DNA from: RHKX01 sp963743875
GTDB lineage: Bacteria > Actinomycetota > Thermoleophilia > Solirubrobacterales > 70-9
Assembly: GCA_963743875.1 (NCBI GenBank)
Contig: CAVURM010000004.1
Span: forward strand, 259,562 to 323,561
Reading direction: 5' to 3'
Length of the DNA stretch: 64,000 bases
The notes beneath the pieces are model-generated. The model searched no databases. It was given only the letters and a program-made list of their open reading frames with translations, and was not told the DNA's origin. Made by a program: the position numbers and the translations under genes. Of this stretch, positions 36,597 through 44,668 are shown piece after piece (the stretch's first letter is position 1; the number at the start of each line of letters is the position of its first letter).

Positions 36597-36651
36597 AAAT
36601 CAAGTTGGGGCGTGGGCGGACGCGAAAGCTACAGGTGGAGCGCCATTCGGG

Positions 36652-37470
36652 TCAGCCGTGGAGGCCGCACTCGGTCTTGTGGGCGTCGGCCCAGCGTCCG
36701 GAGCGGGAGTTCCCGTTGGCCCCCGGCGGGCGGGTGCAATGGGTGCAACCGATCGACGGGAAGCCTGCGTCGTGAAGTGGGTTATAGGGGATTTCGCGTT
36801 CGTTGATGTAGTCCCAGACCTCCGCCTCGGTCCAATCCGCGAGTGGGTTCAGCTTCCAGAGGCCGAAGCGCTTGTCCCATCCGAACTTGGCGGCACCGGC
36901 CCTCGTCTGGGAGTCCTCGCGGCGGATCCCCGACACCCAGCAGTCGATTCCGGTGAGCGCCGTCTGCATCGGCTCGACCTTGCGGATCCCGCAGCAAGCA
37001 TCGGGCTGGCGGGCCCAGAGCTCGTCGCCGTAGAGCTGCGACTGCTCCTCGAGGCTGATCCCGGAGAAGCGCTCGAACGTGATTCCGTAGCGGGCCGAGA
37101 GCGCGTCGCGGGTCATGTAGGTCTCGTCGAACAGGACGTCGGTGTCGAGGTAGAAGAAGTTGGGCTTTCCGAGCGAGGCGTCGTCGCCGGTCAGCTGGCT
37201 GACGATGTCGACGGTCACCGAGCTCGTCTTTTGAAAGGACGCGGCGAACCGCAGCCGGGGGTTGAACGTCTCGAGCGCCCAGGCGATCGCCTCGGAGGCG
37301 CCAAGGCCCTCGAGGTGGGAGGAGACCTCGCGCGGGTCGATCGTGTCGCCGCTCGCGGTCGTCAGCGATGAGGCCTGCGAGCGGGGTTCCGCCTTGTGGG
37401 GAACCCGCTCGACCTCGATGGCCGGCAACGATGCGGCACCCGGCGCCATGGTGCTCAGTCCCGCTCGCAT
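36652..37470 (-). CDS. cysH: adenylyl-sulfate/phosphoadenylyl-sulfate reductase, [4Fe-4S] type
   Basis: A 272-residue reductase that turns activated sulfate into sulfite. It has CCGIRKVEPM and GCTHCTRPP, the two cysteine pairs that hold a [4Fe-4S] cluster in APS-using enzymes, and ECGLHG at the C-terminus with the catalytic cysteine. The PP-loop-like segment is near AASFQKTSSVTVDI. The cluster pairs favour APS over PAPS as substrate. Start ATG 37470 is 4 bases after the sir stop; ATG 37449 is an alternative. Confidence 0.93.
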   Translation of the reverse strand: MRAGLSTMAPGAASLPAIEVERVPHKAEPRSQASSLTTASGDTIDPREVSSHLEGLGASEAIAWALETFNPRLRFAASFQKTSSVTVDIVSQLTGDDASLGKPNFFYLDTDVLFDETYMTRDALSARYGITFERFSGISLEEQSQLYGDELWARQPDACCGIRKVEPMQTALTGIDCWVSGIRREDSQTRAGAAKFGWDKRFGLWKLNPLADWTEAEVWDYINEREIPYNPLHDAGFPSIGCTHCTRPPGANGNSRSGRWADAHKTECGLHG

Positions 37471-37474
37471 CGGC

Positions 37475-39379
37475 TCAGATCGCGCATTCGCCTTCACCGC
37501 GCTCGACCTTGTAGGGCTCGCGCCTGTTCCAATCGATGAACTGGAGCATGTTCTCGAGGTTGAACTCGGCCGGCAGGGACAGCTCCCTGATCTCGTCCTC
37601 GAAGCGACCGGTGCCGACGCGGGCGGCGTAGTCGTTGAACTCCTCGCCGTCATTGCGCTCGGCTTCGTACATCCGCAGCCAGCGCTCGACCGCGTCGGGA
37701 ACGCGCTTGGCGGGCAGGCGGACCTTGAGCCGACCGCCGTAGACGACCTCACCCTTCTCGAATTCACCGCCGATGTGGGGGATGTAGGCCGGCATCGCGC
37801 GGCCCCCGACCTTGATCGACGCACCGTAGAAGCCGATGTTGGCGATGTGGTGCTGGCTGCAGCCGTTCGGGCAGCCGCTCATCTTCAGGTGGATCTTGCG
37901 GGTCAGCGGATCGGTGATCCCCATCTCGTCCACCTTCTGCTGAAGCGCCTTGTTGAGGCCCATCGACGCGGTGATGCCGAGCTTGCAGGAGTCCGTGCCG
38001 GGGCAGCTGACGACGTCGTTGATCGTGCTCGCGCCGGTCTCGGCCAGTCCGATCTCGCGCAGCGCGGCGTAGGTGTCGTACAGGGACTCGTTCCGCACCC
38101 AGCGGAGGACGAAGTTCTGGTCGACGGTCGTCCGGGCGTTGCCGCCGCAGAAGTCCCGCATGATCTGGCCGAGGCCGCGGAACTGGGCCGGGGTCAGGTC
38201 GCCGCGGGTGACCCGGACCAGCACCGAGGAGTACCCGTCCTGCTTCTGGACCTGCACGCTGTCGGCGACCCACCCCTCGAACGCCGAGCTGTCACCGTTC
38301 GGCGAGCCGGGGTTCGCCGGCACCTCGGGGGCGGAGCCCTCCTCGTCGAGCTCGAGCGTCAGGTGATCGATCGCGAAGTCACGGTCGTTGACCCAGTCGC
38401 CCTCGAGCTCACGCGCGACCATCTCGCGGAACGCCTCGATGCCGATCTTGTCGACCAGCACCTTGATCCGGGCGCGGGCGCGGTTGACCCGCAGCCAGTC
38501 CTGGCGGTCGAAGATCCGCAACGCGGCCTCGGTGAACTTGAGGTACTCGCCGTCGTCGGCCGAGACGAATGGCGCCAGGGTAGGCGCGACTCTCGGCATG
38601 ATCGAGGTGCCGCCGCCGACGCGAAGCTCGAAGCCCCTGACGCCGTCACGGACCCGCGGGATGAAACCGATGTCGTGGATGCCGACGATCGCGCGGTCGG
38701 CGTCGGACGCCGAGAACGCGGTCTTGATCTTGCGCGGCATCAGCTGCGTCGTCGGGTGGCGGACGAAGTAGCGGACGTAGGCCGCCGCATACGAGGTGGG
38801 GTCGAAGAGCTCGTCGGTGCAGATGCCCGCCCACGGGTCGCCGGTGACGTTGCGGACGGTGTTGCCGCAGCCCTCGCGAGAGGAGAGGCCGGTCGAGGAG
38901 ATCTCGCGGATCAGCTCCTTCATCTCGGTCAGCGGGACGTGATGGATCTGGATGTTCTGGCGGGTCGTGATGTGGCCCTTCTTGAGCGGGGCGTGCCGCT
39001 CGACCACGTTCGCGAACGAATCCATCTGCTCGGGGTTGACACCGCCGAAGGGCAGCTTCACGCGAACCATCTGCACGCCGGGTTGGCGCTGCCCGTAGAC
39101 GCCCTGCTTGAGCCGGAAGCCGATGAACTCGTTCTCCGGCGTGACGTCGTCGAGGAAGAGGTCGGCCTCCTTGTCGAAGTCGTCGAACTCGTCGCTGAGG
39201 ATCGGGATGATGTGACCCGGGACGTTCTCGTAGACCTCGGGATTCTCCCTCGACCCGAGCGGTCCCTTGCCCTTCTGGACCTTGCCCAGATCCTGGTCGA
39301 GATCCGCTTCGGTCGCCTTCGGCTTCTCCGCCTTGGGCTTCGACACCTTGGGCTGCGCTGGCGTTGAGGTCGGCTCCAT
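37475..39379 (-). CDS. sir: ferredoxin-type nitrite/sulfite reductase
   Basis: A 634-residue siroheme protein reducing sulfite to sulfide. The siroheme/[4Fe-4S] cysteines are CPGTDSC and MSGCPNGCSQHH. Ferrite-reductase half-domains are visible at KKGHITTRQNIQIHH and FVLRWVRNESLY. The N-terminus is a lysine-rich tail (PKVSKPKAEKPKATEAD) of no known role. ATG 39379 is chosen; GTG 39391 adds four residues. Sulfite rather than nitrite is supported by the direct link to cysH, sat and cysC. Confidence 0.92.
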   Translation of the reverse strand: MEPTSTPAQPKVSKPKAEKPKATEADLDQDLGKVQKGKGPLGSRENPEVYENVPGHIIPILSDEFDDFDKEADLFLDDVTPENEFIGFRLKQGVYGQRQPGVQMVRVKLPFGGVNPEQMDSFANVVERHAPLKKGHITTRQNIQIHHVPLTEMKELIREISSTGLSSREGCGNTVRNVTGDPWAGICTDELFDPTSYAAAYVRYFVRHPTTQLMPRKIKTAFSASDADRAIVGIHDIGFIPRVRDGVRGFELRVGGGTSIMPRVAPTLAPFVSADDGEYLKFTEAALRIFDRQDWLRVNRARARIKVLVDKIGIEAFREMVARELEGDWVNDRDFAIDHLTLELDEEGSAPEVPANPGSPNGDSSAFEGWVADSVQVQKQDGYSSVLVRVTRGDLTPAQFRGLGQIMRDFCGGNARTTVDQNFVLRWVRNESLYDTYAALREIGLAETGASTINDVVSCPGTDSCKLGITASMGLNKALQQKVDEMGITDPLTRKIHLKMSGCPNGCSQHHIANIGFYGASIKVGGRAMPAYIPHIGGEFEKGEVVYGGRLKVRLPAKRVPDAVERWLRMYEAERNDGEEFNDYAARVGTGRFEDEIRELSLPAEFNLENMLQFIDWNRREPYKVERGEGECAI

Positions 39380-39437
39380 GGTCCCTTTCACGTGGTCGAT
39401 TGGCTGACTTCACTTATGAAAGTAGCAAATCCTGATT

Positions 39438-39447
39438 GGGAATCGGG
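39438..39447. promoter_or_regulatory. CCCGATTCCC motif about 60 bases before sir
   Basis: On the minus strand CCCGATTCCC is followed by AATCAGGATT, a 10-base inverted repeat, and then by CTTTCATAAGTGAAG, another imperfect one. The CGATTCC core matches the sites near 31690 and 36590. This is the likely promoter region of the sir-cysH unit and a candidate Rrf2-type site. Confidence 0.4.
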
Positions 39448-39450
39448 TAT

Positions 39451-40380
39451 TTAGGTGGGAACCCGCTCTTTGAGGATCGCCGCGACCTCTCCGGCCACCG
39501 CTCCGAGGTCGCTCAGGGCGGCCTCCGAGTAGCGTCGGATCAGGTAGCCGGCGCGGCCGAGCTGGACGTCTCGCTCGTTGTCGCGGTCCCGCTGTGGCCC
39601 ACGGTGGTGACCGCCGTCGACCTCGACGACGAATCGCTCCCGCTCCCAGAGGAAGTCGACCTCGTAGCCGAGCAGCGGCACGTTGACGGCCGGGATCGGA
39701 AGACCGTACTCACGGCAGGTCCGCAGGATGATTGGCTCGAGGCTGGACCGGACCTCGGTCACGGGGAGTTGGATATCGGCGAGGAGGGCTCGGAGGTTGG
39801 CGATGCCGCGGTGGCCGCGGGCCTCGGAGCTCAGCGCACGCAGCCGGGACCGATCGAGGCTCTGCAGGTACTCCGCCCGCTCGAACGCTTTCGCCAGGGC
39901 TCTGGCGGAGAGGAAGGGAGTGAGGTCGAAGAGAGTGCGGGCGGTTGTCGTTGCCGGGATGTTGCGGCGTTGGGTGGTGTCTATGGGCTCCAGTTCGGGG
40001 CAGCGATGGAGAACGATTCCGGTGGGGCTTGCTCCCGACTTCGTGCGCCGGCTGACATGGATGAAATTCCGCTCGTCCACCCGCATGATCCCCGCGAGGT
40101 CGGCAGCCGCCCAGTGGCTCAGAAAGGAGCCCGGACCGGCCAACAGCACCGCCGCCATTCGATGCCCGTCCAGCCCGATCAGAATGTGGCCGACCGCATA
40201 GATCCCCCGATGAAGCTGATGAAGGTACGCGTCCTTGACCCAGCGGGTGATAGTGCGCGCTGGCACCCCGAGGTTCAGGAGTTGCCGCCGAGCGACGACC
40301 CCGTGCTGGCGGGAGGCCAGTTCGGCAACGGATGCGGATATTGGCCGTATATGGCCCCTATTCGCATGCGCTCTGCCCAT
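39451..40380 (-). CDS. DUF559 endonuclease-like protein, second copy
   Basis: A 309-residue paralogue of the protein at 16278-17171. The AbiEi-type N-terminus (RQHGVVARRQLLNLGVPART, LHRGIYAVGHI) and the DUF559 core (YEVDFLWERERFVVEVDGG, DNERDVQLGRAGYLIRRY) are both complete. From ATG 40380 it has an 18-residue extension before the shared region, and a 36-base palindrome lies inside that extension. No other start is available in frame, so either the palindrome is coding or a non-standard start is used. The function is unknown. Confidence 0.78.
   Translation of the reverse strand: MGRAHANRGHIRPISASVAELASRQHGVVARRQLLNLGVPARTITRWVKDAYLHQLHRGIYAVGHILIGLDGHRMAAVLLAGPGSFLSHWAAADLAGIMRVDERNFIHVSRRTKSGASPTGIVLHRCPELEPIDTTQRRNIPATTTARTLFDLTPFLSARALAKAFERAEYLQSLDRSRLRALSSEARGHRGIANLRALLADIQLPVTEVRSSLEPIILRTCREYGLPIPAVNVPLLGYEVDFLWERERFVVEVDGGHHRGPQRDRDNERDVQLGRAGYLIRRYSEAALSDLGAVAGEVAAILKERVPT
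40332..40367. promoter_or_regulatory. 36-base imperfect palindrome at 5' end of second DUF559 gene
   Basis: ATGCG-g-ATA-tt-GGCC-GTATAT-GGCC-cc-TAT-t-CGCAT reads nearly the same on both strands, with a TATA centre. The DUF559 gene at 16278 has a palindrome of the same kind, also TATA-centred, just before its start. The shared design suggests an operator or a structured leader tied to this gene family. Confidence 0.45.
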
Positions 40381-40490
40381 ACGGCCACCCTCACAGCCAA
40401 ACCCGCGCCCGTGGCGCGTGGAACGTGACTATTGGCGAGCGGAAGTGCGCCTAGATCCGCGCTGGCGCTCGGCAGCGCGAAACGTTTGCC

Positions 40491-40712
40491 CTAGTTGATG
40501 TCAGAACTGATCTCGGCGCTCTCGACCAGGAACGCCACGCGGACGTGGGCCCGGTACTCGTCGAGGTTCTCCCCGCGCAGGCCGGTGCTGACGATGTCGA
40601 CTGCGCGGATGTTGCGGAGCTTCTTCTGGGCGCTCTTCAGGGCCTGGCGGGCGGCGTCGTCGGTCGAGACCTTGGAGCTCCCCACCAGTTCGATGATCTT
40701 GACTACTGCCAT
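40491..40712 (-). CDS. dodecin family flavin-binding protein
   Basis: A 73-residue protein starting MAVVKIIELVGSSKVSTDDA and continuing ALKSAQKKLRNIRAVDIVS, the dodecin pattern. Dodecins form hollow twelve-subunit shells that store flavin or CoA. The flavin-stacking Trp of archaeal dodecin is replaced by Ala in IRAVDIVS, so a CoA or weaker flavin role is possible. ATG 40712 has GGGAGAGA seven bases upstream. The preceding small gene overlaps its start by ten bases. Confidence 0.82.
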   Translation of the reverse strand: MAVVKIIELVGSSKVSTDDAARQALKSAQKKLRNIRAVDIVSTGLRGENLDEYRAHVRVAFLVESAEISSDIN

Positions 40713-40939
40713 GTATCTCTCCCGTCGGTGATGGGACCGAACGCCAGCTTCGAGCTGACTCCCTCGACCAGCGCGGCGCGTTGCCACGGATTGGCCGATC
40801 GGGTCGGCCGGGGGATGGGGGCCGTGTCTAAGAGGAACTGTTCGACGGCCGCGATCACCGCGGCCGCCTCACGCGGATCGGCCGCGGCCAGCATCTCGAT
40901 CCGGGGGCGCTGGGGGCGCCGATTTCCGTTGCCTGACAC
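40703..40939 (-). CDS. small protein resembling acyl-CoA carboxylase epsilon subunit
   Basis: A 78-residue protein with a basic N-terminus, an alanine-rich helix (DPREAAAVIAAVEQFL) and NPWQRAALVEGVSSK near the end. Actinobacterial AccE proteins have the same size, an early helix and a W-x-x-x-x-(L/V) segment near the C-terminus, so the match is reasonable but weak. It overlaps the dodecin start and is probably in one transcript with it. The carboxylase beta subunit it might serve is 9 kb away at 49436. It starts at GTG 40939. Confidence 0.45.
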   Translation of the reverse strand: MSGNGNRRPQRPRIEMLAAADPREAAAVIAAVEQFLLDTAPIPRPTRSANPWQRAALVEGVSSKLAFGPITDGRDTWQ

Positions 40940-40982
40940 GGCCCGAACCCTATCGATGCCGTCGAGGCGCGAACATCCCGGA

Positions 40983-41924
40983 ATGGTTCCCGTCCTCGAC
41001 AGCGCAGCGATCCTCGCGGCGGTGGATGCCGCCGAAGCGGTCGCACGAACCCACGATGCCTTCCTCCGCCATGAAGCGGGCGAGTGGGAGATGCCGCCGA
41101 AGCTCTACGTCGACGCGCCACCGGCCGGCGACTTTCGGGTCATGCCGGCTCGCGGCGGGGGCCTTGCGATCGTCAAGTGGGTGACCTCGTTTCCGGGCAA
41201 TCCCGAGCTCGGGCTGCCGGTGGTCGCGGGCGCGTTGCTCGTCTCCAGCGATACGACCGGGGAACTGCTCGCGATCCTCGACTGCGCCGCCGTCACATCG
41301 CTGCGTACGGGTGCGGCCGCAGCCGTCTCGGCACAGGTGCTCGCCCGCCGGGAAGCGCGGACCGTCGGCATCGTCGGCTGCGGCGTCAACGGGTCGTGGG
41401 CGGCTCGCTGCCTGGCAGCAGTCGGCTACGGCCCGGGGATCTGCGCCGACCGCAACCCCGCCTCCGCCGAGGCTCTGGCCGCCGAGCTCGGCTGGGCAAC
41501 GGGTTCGCCTGCCGAAGCCCTCGCCTGCGACGTTGCCGTGACTGTCACCCCCGGCGAAGCACCCGTCGTCGAGGCCGACCTGCTCCGTGCCGGGACCCAT
41601 CTGGCGGTGCTCGGTGCCGACGGCCACGGCAAGGCCGAGGTCGAGCCGGCGGCCATCGACCGTTGCCGCCTGTTCTGCGATCAGTGGGAGCAGGCGTCGG
41701 CCGGCGGCGAGCTGGCCGGCCCGGTGGAGCGGGGGCAGGTCACCCGAGAGGAGGTGACCGACATCGGTGCCGTCCTCGCCGGGACCGCTTCTGGCCGCCG
41801 CGATGGCGACGAGGTCACCCTCTTCGACTCCACGGGCCTGGCGATCCAGGACCTCGGCATCGCCCTGGCGGCCGTCGCGGCCCTGGAGCGCGGGGAGATC
41901 GATCCGACTCGCGTCAACCTCTAG
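40983..41924 (+). CDS. ornithine cyclodeaminase/mu-crystallin family protein
   Basis: A 313-residue NAD(P)-binding protein. FRVMPARGGGLAIVKWVTSFPGN is the substrate-side region and VGIVGCGVNGSWAARCLA is the Rossmann motif. It has TSLRTGAAAAVSAQVLARRE, typical of the family. Members act as ornithine cyclodeaminases, ketimine reductases or alanine dehydrogenases, and the sequence alone does not decide which. ATG 40983 is 43 bases from the divergent epsilon-like gene. Confidence 0.88.
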   Translation: MVPVLDSAAILAAVDAAEAVARTHDAFLRHEAGEWEMPPKLYVDAPPAGDFRVMPARGGGLAIVKWVTSFPGNPELGLPVVAGALLVSSDTTGELLAILDCAAVTSLRTGAAAAVSAQVLARREARTVGIVGCGVNGSWAARCLAAVGYGPGICADRNPASAEALAAELGWATGSPAEALACDVAVTVTPGEAPVVEADLLRAGTHLAVLGADGHGKAEVEPAAIDRCRLFCDQWEQASAGGELAGPVERGQVTREEVTDIGAVLAGTASGRRDGDEVTLFDSTGLAIQDLGIALAAVAALERGEIDPTRVNL

Positions 41925-41934
41925 TCTCCTTCCG

Positions 41935-42621
41935 GTGGGGATTCGGACGCGAGCCAAGCAGGGACTTGCGCTCGGCGCTGTGGCACTCGCGATGGCGACG
42001 ATGCCGTCGGCCGCGGACGCGGGGCCGAAGCCGACTCTGCTGATGTTCCACGCGGGAGGCTTCGCATTCGGGGATCCGAGTCTGCTCGACTACGCAGCGG
42101 AGATCGGGCGATCTCGGGGCTTTCGCACGGTCCAGGTCGACTATCCGTTGGGCGATCCGGGTGGAGCGCTGGCCTTCGCGCGGGCGCTGGCGGAGGACGC
42201 GTCGAGGGGAAAGCGCCAGGCGTTCGCCTACGGGGAGTCGGCAGGCGGGTCGCTGGCTGCTCGGCTGGCTGAACTGGGAGCGGTCGACGCCGCCGTGGGG
42301 ATCAGCCCGGTCGCGGATGTGGTCAGCTGGGCGGACGAGACCGTGCCCGACCCGGAATGGCAGCGCGCCTTTCTCGGCTCCACCAGGGAGCAGCGACGGG
42401 TCTCGCCGGCGTTCTATCCGGTGGACGAGCCGCTTCTCGTCACCGTTGGCCGCGAGGAGGAGGGCGTGATCGCCGACGGAATCGAATCATGGGTTGCGAC
42501 CGATCCCGGGGTCGAGCTGCGGCGGGTCGCCGGGAAACACCTCGGCGACGGAGGGGACTACGGCCGGATCGTCAACCGGGCGCTCGGCTGGCTTGCCCGC
42601 ACGGGTCAGCGGGGGCCCTGA
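41935..42621 (+). CDS. secreted alpha/beta hydrolase, HSL-like
   Basis: A 228-residue hydrolase with a signal peptide (LALGAVALAMATMPSAADAG). The oxyanion motif is FHAGGFAFG (HGG-like) and the nucleophile elbow is YGESAGGSLA. The histidine is probably in GKHLGDGGDY. It resembles hormone-sensitive-lipase-type esterases but is short for them, with a reduced cap. It starts with GTG 41935, 10 bases after the cyclodeaminase stop, so the two may be cotranscribed. Confidence 0.75.
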   Translation: MGIRTRAKQGLALGAVALAMATMPSAADAGPKPTLLMFHAGGFAFGDPSLLDYAAEIGRSRGFRTVQVDYPLGDPGGALAFARALAEDASRGKRQAFAYGESAGGSLAARLAELGAVDAAVGISPVADVVSWADETVPDPEWQRAFLGSTREQRRVSPAFYPVDEPLLVTVGREEEGVIADGIESWVATDPGVELRRVAGKHLGDGGDYGRIVNRALGWLARTGQRGP

Positions 42622-42660
42622 GGAGGTTCGCCCGGCGCCGCTATCCGGGCGAGGGCACGG

Positions 42661-44436
42661 TCAATCCGCCGGTGGCGCCGCGCAGAAGGTCAGAGCGTCC
42701 GCGAACAGGAAGCCGGTACGCCACGGTCGTTCGTCAGGGTCGGGCTGAATCCGGATCAAGCCGCTGGGCCCCGCCGGAGTCAGTTCGACCCCGGGCGGCT
42801 CGACGAACCGTCCGACCTTCACCTCGACCGGAGCGGAGTCGCCGTAGTAGGTGAGCCCCGACGCCGGCACCTCGAAGGATGCGTGCACCTGGCCGGGTTG
42901 ATCGGGGGAGACGCGTAGACAACCTCGCTTCTCCACGACCTTCCCGTTGAGGATCACGGGCGGAGCGGGGAGCACGCTCCCGACCTCCTTTCGCACGGGT
43001 GCCGGGCCGACCGTCACGCCCAGGGCCGAGACGAGAACTTCGTCGGCCGCCTGCCGCGCGGGCTCCGAGGCGGTCGTTATCTCCTCCGGTGTGTAGGCGG
43101 GTGAGCCGAAGCGGTCGACGGCTGCGAAGTACTCGGAGGCGGTGAACGTCAGGTCCCGGTATGGGAGTACCGCGAAGCCGGGACCCGACTCGGTGACGAA
43201 GCCAGGGCTGACCGTCGGGCGCGCGAGCTCGAGCGCTCCGAGCTCGGCCCGGTTGTACTCGGACTCCTGCTGGAAGAACGTGCCGGCCGTACGGATCGCG
43301 GCCACATTGGCGACGAGCGAGACCATGAGCCCGGCCGCGGCTGCGTAGGCCCATACCCGCGTGATCCGGAGACCCGCGAGCAGGTCCGCACCGACCAGCA
43401 TCAGGAGGACCGTGAGCATGTACACGTAGCGGCTCGCATCCGGTCGGCGACCGTCGCTGAGCCCCAGCCCGACCAGCAGGAGGTAGACCCCCACCAGGCC
43501 GAGCGTCGCCCAGGCCTCCGGGCGGAGTCGCGGGCCCCGCAGGATCCGCCAGCCGACGGCCGCGGCGAGCACGAAGACCAGGCCTGTGGTGCGTGTGGTG
43601 TCGAGCACGACGGCATCCCCCACCGACGGCCGCCCGACGACCCGGAAGAGACCAGTGATGCCGGCCAGAGCGGCGTTGACCTGGTCGAAGGCGGCGGAGG
43701 GCATCGAACCGATGCTGTAGGTGGAGAAGTCGCTCTGGCCGTACTTGCGGGCCCACGCGAACCAGATCACGTAGAGGGCGACTGGGCCCGCGACGACCCC
43801 GAGCCGTCGGAGGCCGCCACCGCCCTCACGCTCGAGCAGTATCCGAACGCCCGCCGCCACGGCGAACGCGAGCCCGATCGTGAACGACGCGAGCGAGACA
43901 AGGAGCATGAGACAGGCGGCCACGTCGCCGGACCGGTCGCGGCGATCGAGGGCGAGCAGCATTCCGATCCCGCTCGCCATCGCGACCTGATTCGGAAGCG
44001 TTGCGGAGCTGATCAGGATCTCCCAGCCCGCTCCGTAGAAGAGCACGAGGATGGCCGGGAGCAGCGCCACCCACGCGCCGAGCCTGCGGGCGGCATACGC
44101 GTAGACGAGGCCCGCGACCAGACATTGCAGGGCGATCGCGATCAGGGTCAGCGGGAGGTGGGAATCGGCGCCGAAGGCCGAGAAGGCGGCGTTGTAGAGG
44201 ACCAGCCCCAGGGCGATCAGGTGGCCGATGGTCGGCCGGAGCAGGTTCTCGGCGCCCCAGTGGCTCCGATCGAGGAGATAGCCCCACTCGTCGAGCACGA
44301 ACGTCCGCTCACCCGACCACGCGAGGACGAGCGCAACCGCGACGATCATCGCTCCGGCGAGCACGAGCCAGGCAACGCGTGGATGGCGCTTCGCCGTCAG
44401 GAGGAGTGCCCCCAGACGCTCGACTCGCTCCCGCAT
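42661..44436 (-). CDS. multi-pass membrane protein, GT-C-like
   Basis: A 591-residue membrane protein with about ten helices in the first 380 residues. An outside C-terminal domain of some 200 residues follows. The first loop has FVLDEWGYLLDRSHWG, an acidic pair where GT-C enzymes keep their catalytic Asp. It is paralogous to the protein at 51661-53403: both have LLPAIL near residue 125, and RFGSPAYTPEEI here matches RYGSPAFDLDEV there. Transfer of sugar from a lipid carrier to a surface glycan is inferred. It is not similar enough to a named family to say more. Confidence 0.75.
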   Translation of the reverse strand: MRERVERLGALLLTAKRHPRVAWLVLAGAMIVAVALVLAWSGERTFVLDEWGYLLDRSHWGAENLLRPTIGHLIALGLVLYNAAFSAFGADSHLPLTLIAIALQCLVAGLVYAYAARRLGAWVALLPAILVLFYGAGWEILISSATLPNQVAMASGIGMLLALDRRDRSGDVAACLMLLVSLASFTIGLAFAVAAGVRILLEREGGGGLRRLGVVAGPVALYVIWFAWARKYGQSDFSTYSIGSMPSAAFDQVNAALAGITGLFRVVGRPSVGDAVVLDTTRTTGLVFVLAAAVGWRILRGPRLRPEAWATLGLVGVYLLLVGLGLSDGRRPDASRYVYMLTVLLMLVGADLLAGLRITRVWAYAAAAGLMVSLVANVAAIRTAGTFFQQESEYNRAELGALELARPTVSPGFVTESGPGFAVLPYRDLTFTASEYFAAVDRFGSPAYTPEEITTASEPARQAADEVLVSALGVTVGPAPVRKEVGSVLPAPPVILNGKVVEKRGCLRVSPDQPGQVHASFEVPASGLTYYGDSAPVEVKVGRFVEPPGVELTPAGPSGLIRIQPDPDERPWRTGFLFADALTFCAAPPAD

Positions 44437-44464
44437 GATGCCCGGGAGTCTAGGTGCGGCGCCC

Positions 44465-44653
44465 TCTACAGCGGGATGTTGCCGTGCTTGCGTTGAGGCT
44501 GTGCGACGCGCTTGGTCTGCAGGATGTGGAGGGCGCGGATCAGCTTCGGGCGGGTCTGCTGCGGCTCGATCACGTCGTCGATGTAGCCGCGTTCAGCCGA
44601 CGAGTACGGGTTGGCGAAGCGGGCCTTGTAGTCGTCCATGAGCTTCTGTCGCC
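44465..44653 (-). pseudogene. 189-bp duplicated 3' end of the acyl-CoA carboxylase gene
   Basis: These 189 bases match 49435-49623, the true 3' end of the carboxylase, at 185 positions in the same orientation. The copy encodes the last 61 residues (RQKLMDDYKARFANPYSSAE to QPQRKHGNIPL) with two amino-acid changes and the proper stop codon. The match ends within two bases of that stop. Upstream it breaks off into unrelated sequence. It marks one end of the 5-kb glycan segment and looks like an insertion-site duplication. Confidence 0.9.
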
Positions 44654-44668
44654 CCCTAGCCACTGGCC

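Noticed and set aside
37262..39367. 701-codon open frame on the plus strand
   Set aside because: It is antisense to sir and cysH and shows only biased composition without any domain.
34800..39500. SAM or cysteine-related riboswitch before the sulfur genes
   Set aside because: The leaders are short (57-102 bases between genes) and no recognisable riboswitch core was seen.
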